NCBI GenBank assembly: GCA_003158835.1
Contig: PMLI01000478.1
Coordinates: 1-7,881, forward strand
Source of the DNA: Acidimicrobiaceae bacterium
GTDB lineage: Bacteria; Actinomycetota; Acidimicrobiia; Acidimicrobiales; Palsa-688
Direction: 5' to 3'
Length of the DNA stretch: 7,881 nt
Made by a program: the position numbers and the translations under genes. Position 1 is the first letter of the stretch; every line of letters begins with the position of its first letter. Under the pieces are notes generated by a model. That model saw only the letters and a list, made by a program, of their open reading frames with translations, searched no databases and was not told the DNA's origin. Shown here in pieces: positions 1 through 6,642 of the stretch.

Positions 1-2
1 GG

Positions 3-431
3 GTGCCCGAGATCGTGCACGTCGACGCGCCCCGTCACGGCGTGCAGTTCGGGGTCGACGAGACCGGGGGCTCGGGCCCGGGCAACTGGAGCTACACGCT
101 AACCGTGCGCCCCAACGCCGCCGCTACCGGCGACCTCACCGAGGGACCGGCCCCCGTCGACCAGCTGCAGGTCCCGTTCCGGGCCAACGCGCCGGGCGTC
201 ATCGACATGAGCGCCCTGCAACAAGCCATTGTCGGCAAAATCGGCGGTACGACCAGCTCCTCGGAGTTCGCCCTCCAGATGATCCGCCTCCCCTACCGGC
301 AGATCTACGGGCCGCAGGAGGCAGTGCCGTTCACCAGCCTGTTCGCCGCCACCATCGGTATCACCGACATACGCCAATGGCCGGGCTACCGCCCGACGGT
401 GGCCTTGCCCCACGCAGGTACCAACGCATGA
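3..431 (+). CDS. Unrecognised protein, probably the C-terminal part of a gene cut by the window edge
   Basis: The frame is open from the left edge. The first possible start is a GTG at base 3 with no room for a ribosome binding site in view, so the real gene probably begins outside the window and the 142 residues seen are its C-terminal part. I do not recognise the family. The visible sequence is soluble in character, with no signal peptide or membrane segment, and is rich in Ala, Pro, Gly and Thr. It has short beta-like stretches and ends in a tail containing ITDIRQWPGYRP. Third codon positions are mostly G or C, as expected for a real gene in this DNA. Its stop codon overlaps the next gene's ATG (ATGA, 428-431), which points to translational coupling and a shared function with the very large downstream protein. 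Overlapping minus-strand frames are high-GC shadows. Confidence 0.75.
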   Translation: MPEIVHVDAPRHGVQFGVDETGGSGPGNWSYTLTVRPNAAATGDLTEGPAPVDQLQVPFRANAPGVIDMSALQQAIVGKIGGTTSSSEFALQMIRLPYRQIYGPQEAVPFTSLFAATIGITDIRQWPGYRPTVALPHAGTNA

Positions 432-3400
432 GCTCAGATATCGTCAGCGTGCCGCTCGCCACCGTCACGAGCGAGGCTTTCACGGTCGCCGCCCGCACCG
501 GCGTCAACCTCGGGTCCCTCGTCACCTGGGACCCCGGGCTGGCTCGGCCCCCTCGCGTACTGGTGCCGATCGACGTCCAAGCTCTGGTGGTGGCCCCGCA
601 GGCAACGGTGCCCGCCGTCCAGGTGCTACCCCAGCTGGCTGACCCGGGGCCCGCCGGTGACGTGACCACGGCCATGCCCCCCGTCCCGCCGTTCAGCCCT
701 TCGGCCAACCGCGCCCCGGGTGTCTATATTCACTGGGCCGCTCCCGACGGCGTCACCTCGACCCAGACCCTCACCCCCAAGCCGTCCCAGGTCGGCGACA
801 ACATCGGGGCGGCGATGCCGCCGCTGGCGGACCGGTGGCTGGTGGTGCGCCTGGGCGGCGGGTCGCCAAGGCGCACGCGGGCCTGGGTCATCGAGTCCGA
901 ACGGGGCCGCCGCGTCGACCTCGCCACCTGGAAGCCCACCGCCACGCCGCCCGCCGACGGCAGCAGCCGGACTCCCCACTTCCCGGCGGCCAAGCTGACC
1001 GCCGTGGCCGGGGGCGACCCGGCCTGGGCCGCCGTGTACGACGCGGTCGAGAACCGCTTCGCCGTGCACGACGACCTGTCCGACCTGGACCCGGCGGACG
1101 CCAACGGCCCCCTGTCCTACCTCGTGTGCGGGTGGTGGTCGGACGACAACAACGACCCCCTATATGTGCCCGACCAGGCCAGCTACGTCACGAGGCTGTC
1201 CGCCCTCAGGTGGTCGGTACCCACCGTGGAGGGAATGACGGCCGAAGCCCGCGATACCTCGGCAGCCCGCCTGTCGGCGATCGGGCTGGCCCAGCCGCGA
1301 CCATCGGCTGCGAAGGTCGTCGACATCGCAGGGTCCACGTCCAGCGCCACCAGGAGCTTCGCTAACCCTGACATCGCGGCGACGGCGGCCGAGGTAGTGG
1401 TGGGCCAGCCCGCCGACCACCCGCAGCTGTCCCTCCTGCACGGCTGCGTCATCGGCATCTTGCCCAACGGCGGTGGCGCCGACCCCATGCCTTCCCCCGC
1501 GGATGTCGCGGTCGCGGTGGGCACCACGGCCACCGAAGCGTTCGCCACCATCATCACCGCCGACGTGGCGGACGCCGACCAGCGAGAAGCCGAAGAACGT
1601 CTCGTCGAGGCCTTCAGCCAGGGCCTCATCAGCCAACTCGATGCCCCCGACGGCCTGGCCAGCCTGGACCAGGCGGTGCACGCTGCCGGGTTCAACGTGC
1701 TGCCGGGCAACAGCGTGCGCACGGACCGGCTGATGACCGGTGACCGCCTGGCTGCCGGCGCCGCCGTCGTGGAGGGGCGGCTCAACAAGTTGAACCAGAC
1801 GACGCTGTCGGCGCTGTCCGCTACCACCGCCAAGGCCGACGCGGTGAAAACCAACGAACGGGCGGCCGGTTTCATGCTGCCGCGCTCGTACCACTCCGTG
1901 CTGGACGACCTGCTGATCAAGCGGGCCAGCGCGGCCGGCGCGGCGGGCCCCGGCAGCCCGAGCCCAGCCCCCCTCACCGCCGTCCCGGTGGATGTCGCCT
2001 CCGAGCCCTTTGCCGTAGCCCTCGACCCCGTGGTGACCTTGCGCGGCTTGAACCGTTCCCTCCGTCACGGCTACGACGGCCGGGTCTCCGCCGACAACAC
2101 CCTGTCCTGCCGGGTGAGCGGTCTCGAGGTGACGAAGCTGGCCGGCTTGGTGGACGGCAGCGAACTGGTCGCCCCCCTGGGCAACGGCGCCCTGCCGCCC
2201 GAGTGCGACACGCTCCTGCAGGAACTCGCCATCGACGACTACACCTATCTGGAGCAGGCCGCCACCTACGCGGCCGGCAGGACCGGCCTACCCCTTGCGG
2301 CCGTCACGGCCCGCATGGCGGCCGAGCATGCGCTCCGTTATGACACGTCCGAGCTGGTGGGCAGCGGCGCGGTGGCGGGGGCGGCGGCACCGGCCGCTGT
2401 GGCTATCCCACCCGCCAACCCCTTTGTGCTCGAGACGGGCAAGGACTTGATGCGTGTGGCCTCGCTGCGGTCCGGCATGGACGCCAGCCTCCTCGCGACG
2501 ACGCCCTGGGCCCAGGCGTGGGTGCCCATGTTCCTCGAATGGACGGTCGGCCTGCGGGTCGACGAGACCCTCACGGGTTGGACACTGAGCGACGTCGACG
2601 TAGACCCGGCCGGCAGCGGCACCGGGGATCCCGGCAGCGCGGGGCAGGCCCTGGACTACTCGGGCCGCACCTTGCTCACCTCCGTGGCGGCCCGCACGTT
2701 CGGGGCGCAGGTGTCGTCGTTCGTGAGCGACGAACAGGCCCGTTCCCCTGGTTCTGCCGTGCTGCAGCCCGACCAGCTGACCGAGCTGTCGGCTGTCGCC
2801 TCCGTCGGGGCCAGCCTCGACCTTCTGAGCGGTGCCCTCTCCGATCTCCGCGCACAGCTGCTGGGGCTGGCCTGGGCCGACGCCAACCGCTCGCACCGGG
2901 ACGCCAGCGGGAACCCCATCCTCCCGGCGCCCGTTGCCGCCCCGGTGCTGCTGCGGGGCGGCGTGGCCTGGTTCACGAGGCTGCGGGTGGTCGACGTCTT
3001 CGGCCGCTTTGTCGACCTGGTGCCCTCTGCTCTGATGACCTCGGCCAGCCTGCAGCCCGTCGCGCCGGCGCCTGCTCCTGCTCCGCCACCGGCTCCTCCC
3101 GCCGGCGAAGCCCTTCCGGCCGCCCAACTGCTGCTGCGGCCCCGGGTGATGCGCCCGGGGCGGGTGCTCCTCGATTTCGTCGACGCCACCGCGCCCGACG
3201 GCGTCCAGCCGGCCCCGGCCATGGTCGACCAGTCCGACCCGGCTGGGACGGTCAGCCCGGTGTGCGGCTGGCTGTTGCCAGACCACTTCGACGGCGCCCT
3301 CGAGGTCTACAACGCGGCCGCCGAACCTCTCGGCATGCTGTTAGAGGACCTCAACGGCGCCGTCGTCTGGGAGGGTGCCCCCGGGCGGCCCGGCCCGGCG

Positions 3401-4342
3401 GGAGCGCCGCCGTCGCCCCTCAACCCCAGTGACACCGCCGCCCGCCACGTGGTCCGGCTGGCTACGGGAATGATCAACGCCGATGCCCGGCGCCGGGTGG
3501 GCCCCAAGGCGCCAGCCGGCGAGGAGAGCGCGCTGTCCGCCCTGCTGAGGGTGGTGGATACCACCGCGTGGACGGCGGGCCCCTTCGGCAGTCTCGGGAA
3601 CGAGCACCGCTCGGTACTCGTCGGCCGGCCCATCGCGGTGATGCGGATGCAGCTGCAGATCCAGGTCGAAGACGACCTGGGCACGGGCGCCGAGGCCGAG
3701 TTCAACCTGGACGCTTCCGGCCGGGCGCGCCGCCAGGCCGCCTACGACGCCTTGAGTGCCCGGCAGATAACGGTCCGCCTGGGGGAGCTGACCCGCACCG
3801 ACGACGGGGTCCTCGGCTACTTCGTAGATGACGACTATTCCCTGTTCACGCCGGTATCGCCCCAGGTCCTGGCCGCCGCCCGCACCTCCGGCCGGCTGGT
3901 CGGCCAGCTTGGCGTGCTCGGGCCGGGGATGGCCGGGGCGCCGGATGTCCAGCCGGTGACCCATCCCTACGTGAACGACAGCGAAACTCCGCTGAAGGCA
4001 CGGCCGAGCCAGACTGTGCGGCTGACCGTGCTGATGGCGCCGGGAGGCTCGGCCCACGCGACGTGCGGTCTGTTCCCGCGGGTGCGGACCGAGCTGTCCA
4101 GGGAATGGGTGGCCACCGCCCTAAAGCGGCTTCTGCCCAGCTTCCGCATAGGGCCCGCTCTGGTTGACCCGAAAACGGTGCGCGTCCCGAAGTCGACCGG
4201 CCTGCCGAAGGAGCAGGTATTCACTTTCCGGCCCGACCCCGCGAGTTGGGAGGACGACACCATCGCTGCCGCCACCCAGGACGCTCTCTTGCCCACCGAC
4301 CCCGCTGTCGTGCGTGAGGGCTACTTGCGGGTCACGCTTTGA
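428..4342 (+). CDS. 1304-residue uncharacterised protein of a large multi-motif family
   Basis: The reading frame extends upstream to an ATG at 377, but I choose ATG 428. It overlaps the upstream stop as ATGA, has a weak AGG about 9 bases before it, and avoids a 55-base overlap. The product has no signal peptide or membrane helix, so it looks cytosolic or part of a particle. Motifs in order (approximate residues): GVYIHWAAPDGV 98-109; LADRWLVVRL 133-142; CGWWSDDNNDPL 234-245; LLHGCVIGI about 336-344; RHGYDGR about 545; PMFLEWTVGL about 700; FTRLRVVDVFGRFVDL about 846; a Pro/Ala-rich linker 877-893; PVCGWLLPDHFDG about 943; GELTRTDDGVLGYFVDDDYSLF about 1117; and a C-terminal stretch with FTFRPDPASWEDDTIAAATQDALLP. 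From memory, several of these (HW-P near the start, FLEW, RLRVVD-FG, GW-LP, DDGxxGYF) recur together in very large bacterial hypothetical proteins, but I know of no assigned function. No catalytic site is recognised. A structural or scaffold role is possible but unproven. Confidence 0.9.
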   Translation: MSSDIVSVPLATVTSEAFTVAARTGVNLGSLVTWDPGLARPPRVLVPIDVQALVVAPQATVPAVQVLPQLADPGPAGDVTTAMPPVPPFSPSANRAPGVYIHWAAPDGVTSTQTLTPKPSQVGDNIGAAMPPLADRWLVVRLGGGSPRRTRAWVIESERGRRVDLATWKPTATPPADGSSRTPHFPAAKLTAVAGGDPAWAAVYDAVENRFAVHDDLSDLDPADANGPLSYLVCGWWSDDNNDPLYVPDQASYVTRLSALRWSVPTVEGMTAEARDTSAARLSAIGLAQPRPSAAKVVDIAGSTSSATRSFANPDIAATAAEVVVGQPADHPQLSLLHGCVIGILPNGGGADPMPSPADVAVAVGTTATEAFATIITADVADADQREAEERLVEAFSQGLISQLDAPDGLASLDQAVHAAGFNVLPGNSVRTDRLMTGDRLAAGAAVVEGRLNKLNQTTLSALSATTAKADAVKTNERAAGFMLPRSYHSVLDDLLIKRASAAGAAGPGSPSPAPLTAVPVDVASEPFAVALDPVVTLRGLNRSLRHGYDGRVSADNTLSCRVSGLEVTKLAGLVDGSELVAPLGNGALPPECDTLLQELAIDDYTYLEQAATYAAGRTGLPLAAVTARMAAEHALRYDTSELVGSGAVAGAAAPAAVAIPPANPFVLETGKDLMRVASLRSGMDASLLATTPWAQAWVPMFLEWTVGLRVDETLTGWTLSDVDVDPAGSGTGDPGSAGQALDYSGRTLLTSVAARTFGAQVSSFVSDEQARSPGSAVLQPDQLTELSAVASVGASLDLLSGALSDLRAQLLGLAWADANRSHRDASGNPILPAPVAAPVLLRGGVAWFTRLRVVDVFGRFVDLVPSALMTSASLQPVAPAPAPAPPPAPPAGEALPAAQLLLRPRVMRPGRVLLDFVDATAPDGVQPAPAMVDQSDPAGTVSPVCGWLLPDHFDGALEVYNAAAEPLGMLLEDLNGAVVWEGAPGRPGPAGAPPSPLNPSDTAARHVVRLATGMINADARRRVGPKAPAGEESALSALLRVVDTTAWTAGPFGSLGNEHRSVLVGRPIAVMRMQLQIQVEDDLGTGAEAEFNLDASGRARRQAAYDALSARQITVRLGELTRTDDGVLGYFVDDDYSLFTPVSPQVLAAARTSGRLVGQLGVLGPGMAGAPDVQPVTHPYVNDSETPLKARPSQTVRLTVLMAPGGSAHATCGLFPRVRTELSREWVATALKRLLPSFRIGPALVDPKTVRVPKSTGLPKEQVFTFRPDPASWEDDTIAAATQDALLPTDPAVVREGYLRVTL

Positions 4343-4442
4343 GTGGCCGTTGGGTGCCCACCTGGCAATGCGCCATAGTGGTCAATACCAACTGACCTCG
4401 TTGACTGAGCCGCCGGGAGGGAGGTAATGGTCTTAGTCGTAG

Positions 4443-4754
4443 GGTTGGCCCAAAAAGAGCGGCGGGGGCGGTCCCGCCAACGAGTTCGTAAGCGCCCACG
4501 GCGCCGCGCCGGTCCTTCTCGGGCTGTCGGTACCGCTTGATGAGCTGGCCGTTGGCTTCGCCTTCGGGTTGTCCCGCGTCCCAGTGGTGCCGGCCGTGGT
4601 CCTTATCGCCGTCCAAGCTTTCGTCGTGTCCCAGCTCGGTTTCCGCCTGGGCCGACGGGTCTCGCTACGTTTTCGCCAAAGGACCGAGCGAGCCGCTGGG
4701 TTGGCCCTCGGGCTGCTCGGTACGTGGCTGGTCCTGCAACAAGTGCTCAAATGA
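4443..4754 (+). pseudogene. mntP: Remnant of a MntP-type manganese efflux pump (C-terminal half)
   Basis: The frame from 4443 to the TGA at 4752-4754 reads through a segment containing PVLLGLSVPLDELAVGFAFGL, then VPVVPAVVLIAVQAFVVS, then AAGLALGLLGTWLVL. This matches the three last transmembrane helices of MntP (DUF204), including the conserved Asp in the LDxLAVG signature. The family normally has about 180-190 residues and six helices in two repeats; the first repeat is missing. A TAG lies just upstream at 4440-4442, and there is no ATG, GTG or TTG start in frame before the first helix. A different frame starts at ATG 4427 behind a strong GGAGGGAGG site and reads MVLVVGLA before turning into Arg-rich sequence and stopping at 4540. 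This could be the original start of the gene, now out of frame after a deletion. The product, if any, would not be a working pump. A sequencing indel could contribute but would not explain the missing half. Confidence 0.65.
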
Positions 4755-4841
4755 CCCGGGCGCGCTCGCATCACCCTTGGCACCCTGGGAGCAATAAACC
4801 AGGCGTGGCAGCTAAGTCCCCCAAAGCAGACGAGTCACTTC

Positions 4842-5039
4842 TCAGGCCCTCAACGCCCGGAGCTTGGTGATTAAAGCGTCGAGCACCTCGTCTTGGGCCG
4901 CCAGGTGCTCTTGGATCTTCACCGCCTCGTGGAGCACGGCGTCGGCATCGTTGTAGGTGGCCCCAGCGCGCTTGTCGGCCGCGGCGGCCAGCACGTTCTA
5001 GCCCACGATGATCACCGACAACAGCACGTGACCCTCCAT
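4842..5039 (-). pseudogene. Remnant resembling the C-terminus of a DUF1003 membrane protein, with an in-frame stop
   Basis: On the minus strand, an ATG at 5037-5039 opens a frame ending at TGA 4842-4844. It reads MEGHVLLSVIIVG, a TAG at 4998-5000, then NVLAAAADKRAGATYNDADA and an amphipathic tail ending LDALITKLRALRA. The pattern of a hydrophobic stretch, then QN, then ADKRA, then a charged helix is what I recall at the C-terminus of DUF1003 proteins. The TAG sits exactly where the Gln of the QN pair is expected, so one C-to-T change of CAG would explain it. The frame stays open upstream only to about 5069, where a TGA closes it. The earlier part of the family (about 100 residues with two membrane helices) is absent. 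The family name is tentative because so little remains. That this is a broken coding relic is better supported than which family it came from. Confidence 0.4.
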
Positions 5040-5046
5040 TTCGTGG

Positions 5047-5595
5047 TTGGTTAGAAAGGGACTAAAGCTTCAGCAGAGGGACGGTTTTCGTTCCTGGGGC
5101 CGAACGAACATAGTGTGTTCCGACCTGACCGCGGTGATAATCATGATCACCGGCAACTTCCTCGGGATGTCTGTCACCACTGACAACGTCCGGCCGTCGT
5201 CAAAGCCCAGTGTGTGGCAGATCGCCAGGCTGGCCAAGGCCGGGGTGGCGATGGGCCTTTGTTTCCTGGCCTCCTGTACCGGCTCGCTGCTGATCGGGAA
5301 GTTCTCTCTCGGTCTGGGTACCGCGCCGCTGCAGAGCCTATGCGCCCTTACCCTCATTTTCGGTGGCAAGGCAATCCTGTATTGCGTCCGGGAGCGTCGG
5401 CACCTTTGGAAGTCGCTGCCCAGTAGATGGATGGCCGTGGCATCGGTCAGTACATCGTCATCATCTCGGTGCTCGCTCGGGGGGGATCGAAATGCACGCC
5501 CTCTCCATCACCGTCGCTGCCTCGGTCTTGGCCGCAGCCGTGCTCTTCGGCTCCTGTTGGACTTCGTCAAGGTGCCCGTTTTACGGGTCTTGTGA
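5047..5595 (+). pseudogene. Remnant of a proton-efflux P-type ATPase, C-terminal membrane domain, frameshifted
   Basis: From about 5119 the translation reads as the last part of the plasma-membrane proton-efflux P-type ATPase family: AVIIMITGNFLGMSVTTDNV, then a KPSVWQIARL loop, further hydrophobic helices, and TLIFGGKAILYCVRERRHLW followed by LPSRWMAVASV. Intact members have roughly 800-900 residues. The nucleotide-binding and phosphorylation domains (DKTG motif) are absent, and the DNA just upstream belongs to a minus-strand relic. After about 5448 the family-like sequence continues in a second frame (QYIVIISVLAR), then from about 5485 in a third (GGIEMHALSITVAASVLAAA), and from about 5550 returns to the first (LLLDFVKVPVLRVL, stop at 5593-5595). 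Each switch corresponds to one lost base, one of them in a run of seven G at 5479-5485. The piece cannot make a working pump. The first residues (5047-5118) are not family-like and may not be part of the relic. Confidence 0.75.
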
Positions 5596-5636
5596 TCATC
5601 GTCCGGGCATGACACCCACCGCGTGACCCGTCGAGT

Positions 5637-6029
5637 TCACGAGACGCCGACGACGGTGCCGGCCTCGTCGGTGTCATAGGTCCCTTTGCTCGAGTCGAGC
5701 ACTACCAGACGGTTGCCAAATGGGTCCTCCACAACGGCGAGACGGCCGATCGGTATGTCTATGGGCTCAACGAGGACCCTCCCACCATGGGAGCGAAAGA
5801 CGTGGGCGGCGGTCTCGGCCGAGGCAACCTTCCAGTCCGGCTCGTAGCCCTGCCGCATGCTGAGCACGATCTCAGTCTCCGACCCCGGTGTCCTGAGGCC
5901 GGCCTGGCCGAGCGCGTCGTTGCGCCAAATGAGCTCGTGGCCGAGAACACCACAATAAAAGCCCATGCCGGCATCGAGGTCGGGGACTGGGACCGTGACC
6001 GCGTCCACGTACTGGAGGAGAGGTGCCAT
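5637..6029 (-). CDS. VOC-family protein (glyoxalase/bleomycin-resistance/dioxygenase fold)
   Basis: The frame of 130 residues starts at ATG 6027-6029 and is intact. It shows the single-module VOC pattern. A first beta strand YVDAVTVPVPDLD (7-19) is followed by the helix with FYCGVLG (24-30), a strand containing SETEIVLSM (50-58), a central helix with AAHVFRSHGG (74-83), and the closing strand with VVEDPFGNRLVVLD (99-112), the hallmark near the C-terminus. Glu101 is the usual last metal-ligand position, but the first-strand His common in metal-dependent members is not present (Asp9 lies there), so the metal and substrate cannot be predicted. Such proteins act in the cytoplasm as dimers in detoxification, antibiotic binding or small-molecule catalysis. 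No good Shine-Dalgarno sequence is seen before the ATG. It converges on the ATPase relic, and no partner gene is evident. It is the only clearly intact gene between 4343 and 6640. Confidence 0.85.
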   Translation of the reverse strand: MAPLLQYVDAVTVPVPDLDAGMGFYCGVLGHELIWRNDALGQAGLRTPGSETEIVLSMRQGYEPDWKVASAETAAHVFRSHGGRVLVEPIDIPIGRLAVVEDPFGNRLVVLDSSKGTYDTDEAGTVVGVS

Positions 6030-6045
6030 GAGCCCAGCTTGTCAA

Positions 6046-6082
6046 GCGGGCCACTCGTAGCGTCGGCGGCCCGCAGCTTTTT
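6046..6082 (+). terminator. Hairpin plus T-run, terminator-like on the plus strand
   Basis: GCGGGCC (6046-6052) and GGCCCGC (6068-6074) form a perfect 7-bp GC stem around a 15-base loop, followed by AGC and five T (6078-6082) on the plus strand. The shape fits an intrinsic terminator. No intact plus-strand gene ends here, and the only neighbour is the VOC gene, which starts on the other strand 17 bases away. It may be left over from a lost gene, may block antisense reading into the cupin side, or may fold in the leader of the VOC transcript. The loop is longer than usual, so confidence is limited. Confidence 0.35.
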
Positions 6083-6605
6083 CTGACAGGGCGGAGGTCA
6101 CGCGATGAGCCCAGCCCGCTCGCCGAGAAACTTCTCACTGGCAGTTCAGGCACCCAGCACCGGTCTCGGGCGTCTTCATCAGCGCTAGCTCACCGCGACC
6201 ACCATCGGGTCTGACGGGAGTCACCCCAGCGCCGTCCTGGTAGGCTCAGATTCGCTGAAATGCATCGCGACCGAGGTTTTCTGCTCCGTTCCTATCGGAA
6301 CTCCAGATAGGCCCTCGTGAGGCCGCATCGGCCCCGTCATCGCTCGTCGCCCATGGTCAGCTGGCGCTTGGGGCCCATTGCGCCTTTCGGGCTTATCTTG
6401 GTCGTACCCCTAGGAGGCGGCACCGGCCCTCCAGCCACAAGGGCAGCCTGCCGGGCCCAGCGCCGGCCCAGGCGATAAAGCACACCGGCCCTGTGTGGGA
6501 GAAGCGCCCGGCACCCTGAGGCGAGGCACCGAGCGCGAGCTTTCTATCCCCCGGGCCCATGTGGACTGGTGCTAGGTGGACGAGGCCATCGGCAAGCGCA
6601 TAAGA
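6083..6605. other. Gene-free stretch of about 520 bases, GC-rich, probable degraded DNA
   Basis: I find no gene I can support here on either strand. It holds a 27-codon frame at 6105-6188 that starts behind a good GGAGG site (6093-6097, 7 bases before ATG) but matches nothing I know. There is a 6-bp hairpin CCTATC/GATAGG at 6291-6311. A minus-strand frame closes at 6337-6339 and stays open for about 66 codons, with a possible GTG at 6481-6483; its translation, with LGRRWARQAALVAGGPVPPP, has coding-like composition but no recognised domain. No tRNA T-loop motif, transposase fragment or terminal inverted repeat was seen. Given the relics to the left, decayed genes are the likely content. Confidence 0.5.
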
Positions 6606-6606
6606 T
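6577..6606 (+). promoter_or_regulatory. Possible sigma70-type promoter ahead of the cupin gene
   Basis: TGGACG (6577-6582) and TAAGAT (6601-6606) each match four of six bases of the -35 and -10 consensus and are separated by 18 bases. The -10 touches the left edge of the 25-bp inverted repeat at 6606-6630, so a protein bound there would cover the transcription start. The match is weak and could be chance. Confidence 0.2.
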
Positions 6607-6630
6607 CACGTCTGAACATATTCGACGTGA
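6606..6630. promoter_or_regulatory. 25-bp near-perfect inverted repeat, candidate operator or leader stem-loop
   Basis: The left arm TCACGTC-T-GAA (6606-6616) pairs with the right arm TTC-GACGTGA (6621-6630) around the four-base centre CATA. All ten pairs are Watson-Crick, with one extra T (6613) on the left. It ends 12 bases before the cupin ATG at 6643. As DNA it could bind a dimeric repressor. As RNA it would form a stem next to the ribosome binding site and could control translation. No regulator gene is present in the window, so the ligand is unknown. Confidence 0.45.
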
Positions 6631-6642
6631 AACGGGGGCGAA

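Noticed and set aside
377..427. Upstream ATG at 377 as start of the large protein
   Set aside because: It would overlap the preceding gene by 55 bases. The ATG at 428 overlaps the stop as ATGA and has a weak AGG at a suitable distance.
1160..2068. Long minus-strand frame inside the large gene
   Set aside because: Its composition (Gly/Arg/His-rich) is typical of antisense shadows in high-GC coding DNA, and it shows no recognisable domain.
2288..3286. Another long minus-strand frame of 332 residues inside the large gene
   Set aside because: It is rich in Arg, Gly and His without a domain, and lies fully opposite a gene with convincing motifs.
4380..4405. Short overlapping inverted repeats GGTCA/TGACC and GTCAA/TTGAC after the large gene
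   Set aside because: The arms are only five bases long with no T-run, so they do not support a terminator or operator call.
6040..6045. Perfect TTGACA on the minus strand before the VOC gene
   Set aside because: It lies only 10 bases from the ATG, so a -10 element would fall inside the coding region, and none is seen there.
6028..6114. Repeat of ATGAGCCCAGC at 6028 and 6104-6115
   Set aside because: An 11-base repeat alone in GC-rich DNA is not enough to call a repeat element, and no flanking extension was found.
6105..6188. 27-codon frame behind a good GGAGG site
   Set aside because: It is short and has no recognisable similarity. It may be a remnant or chance, so it is noted only within the gene-free stretch.
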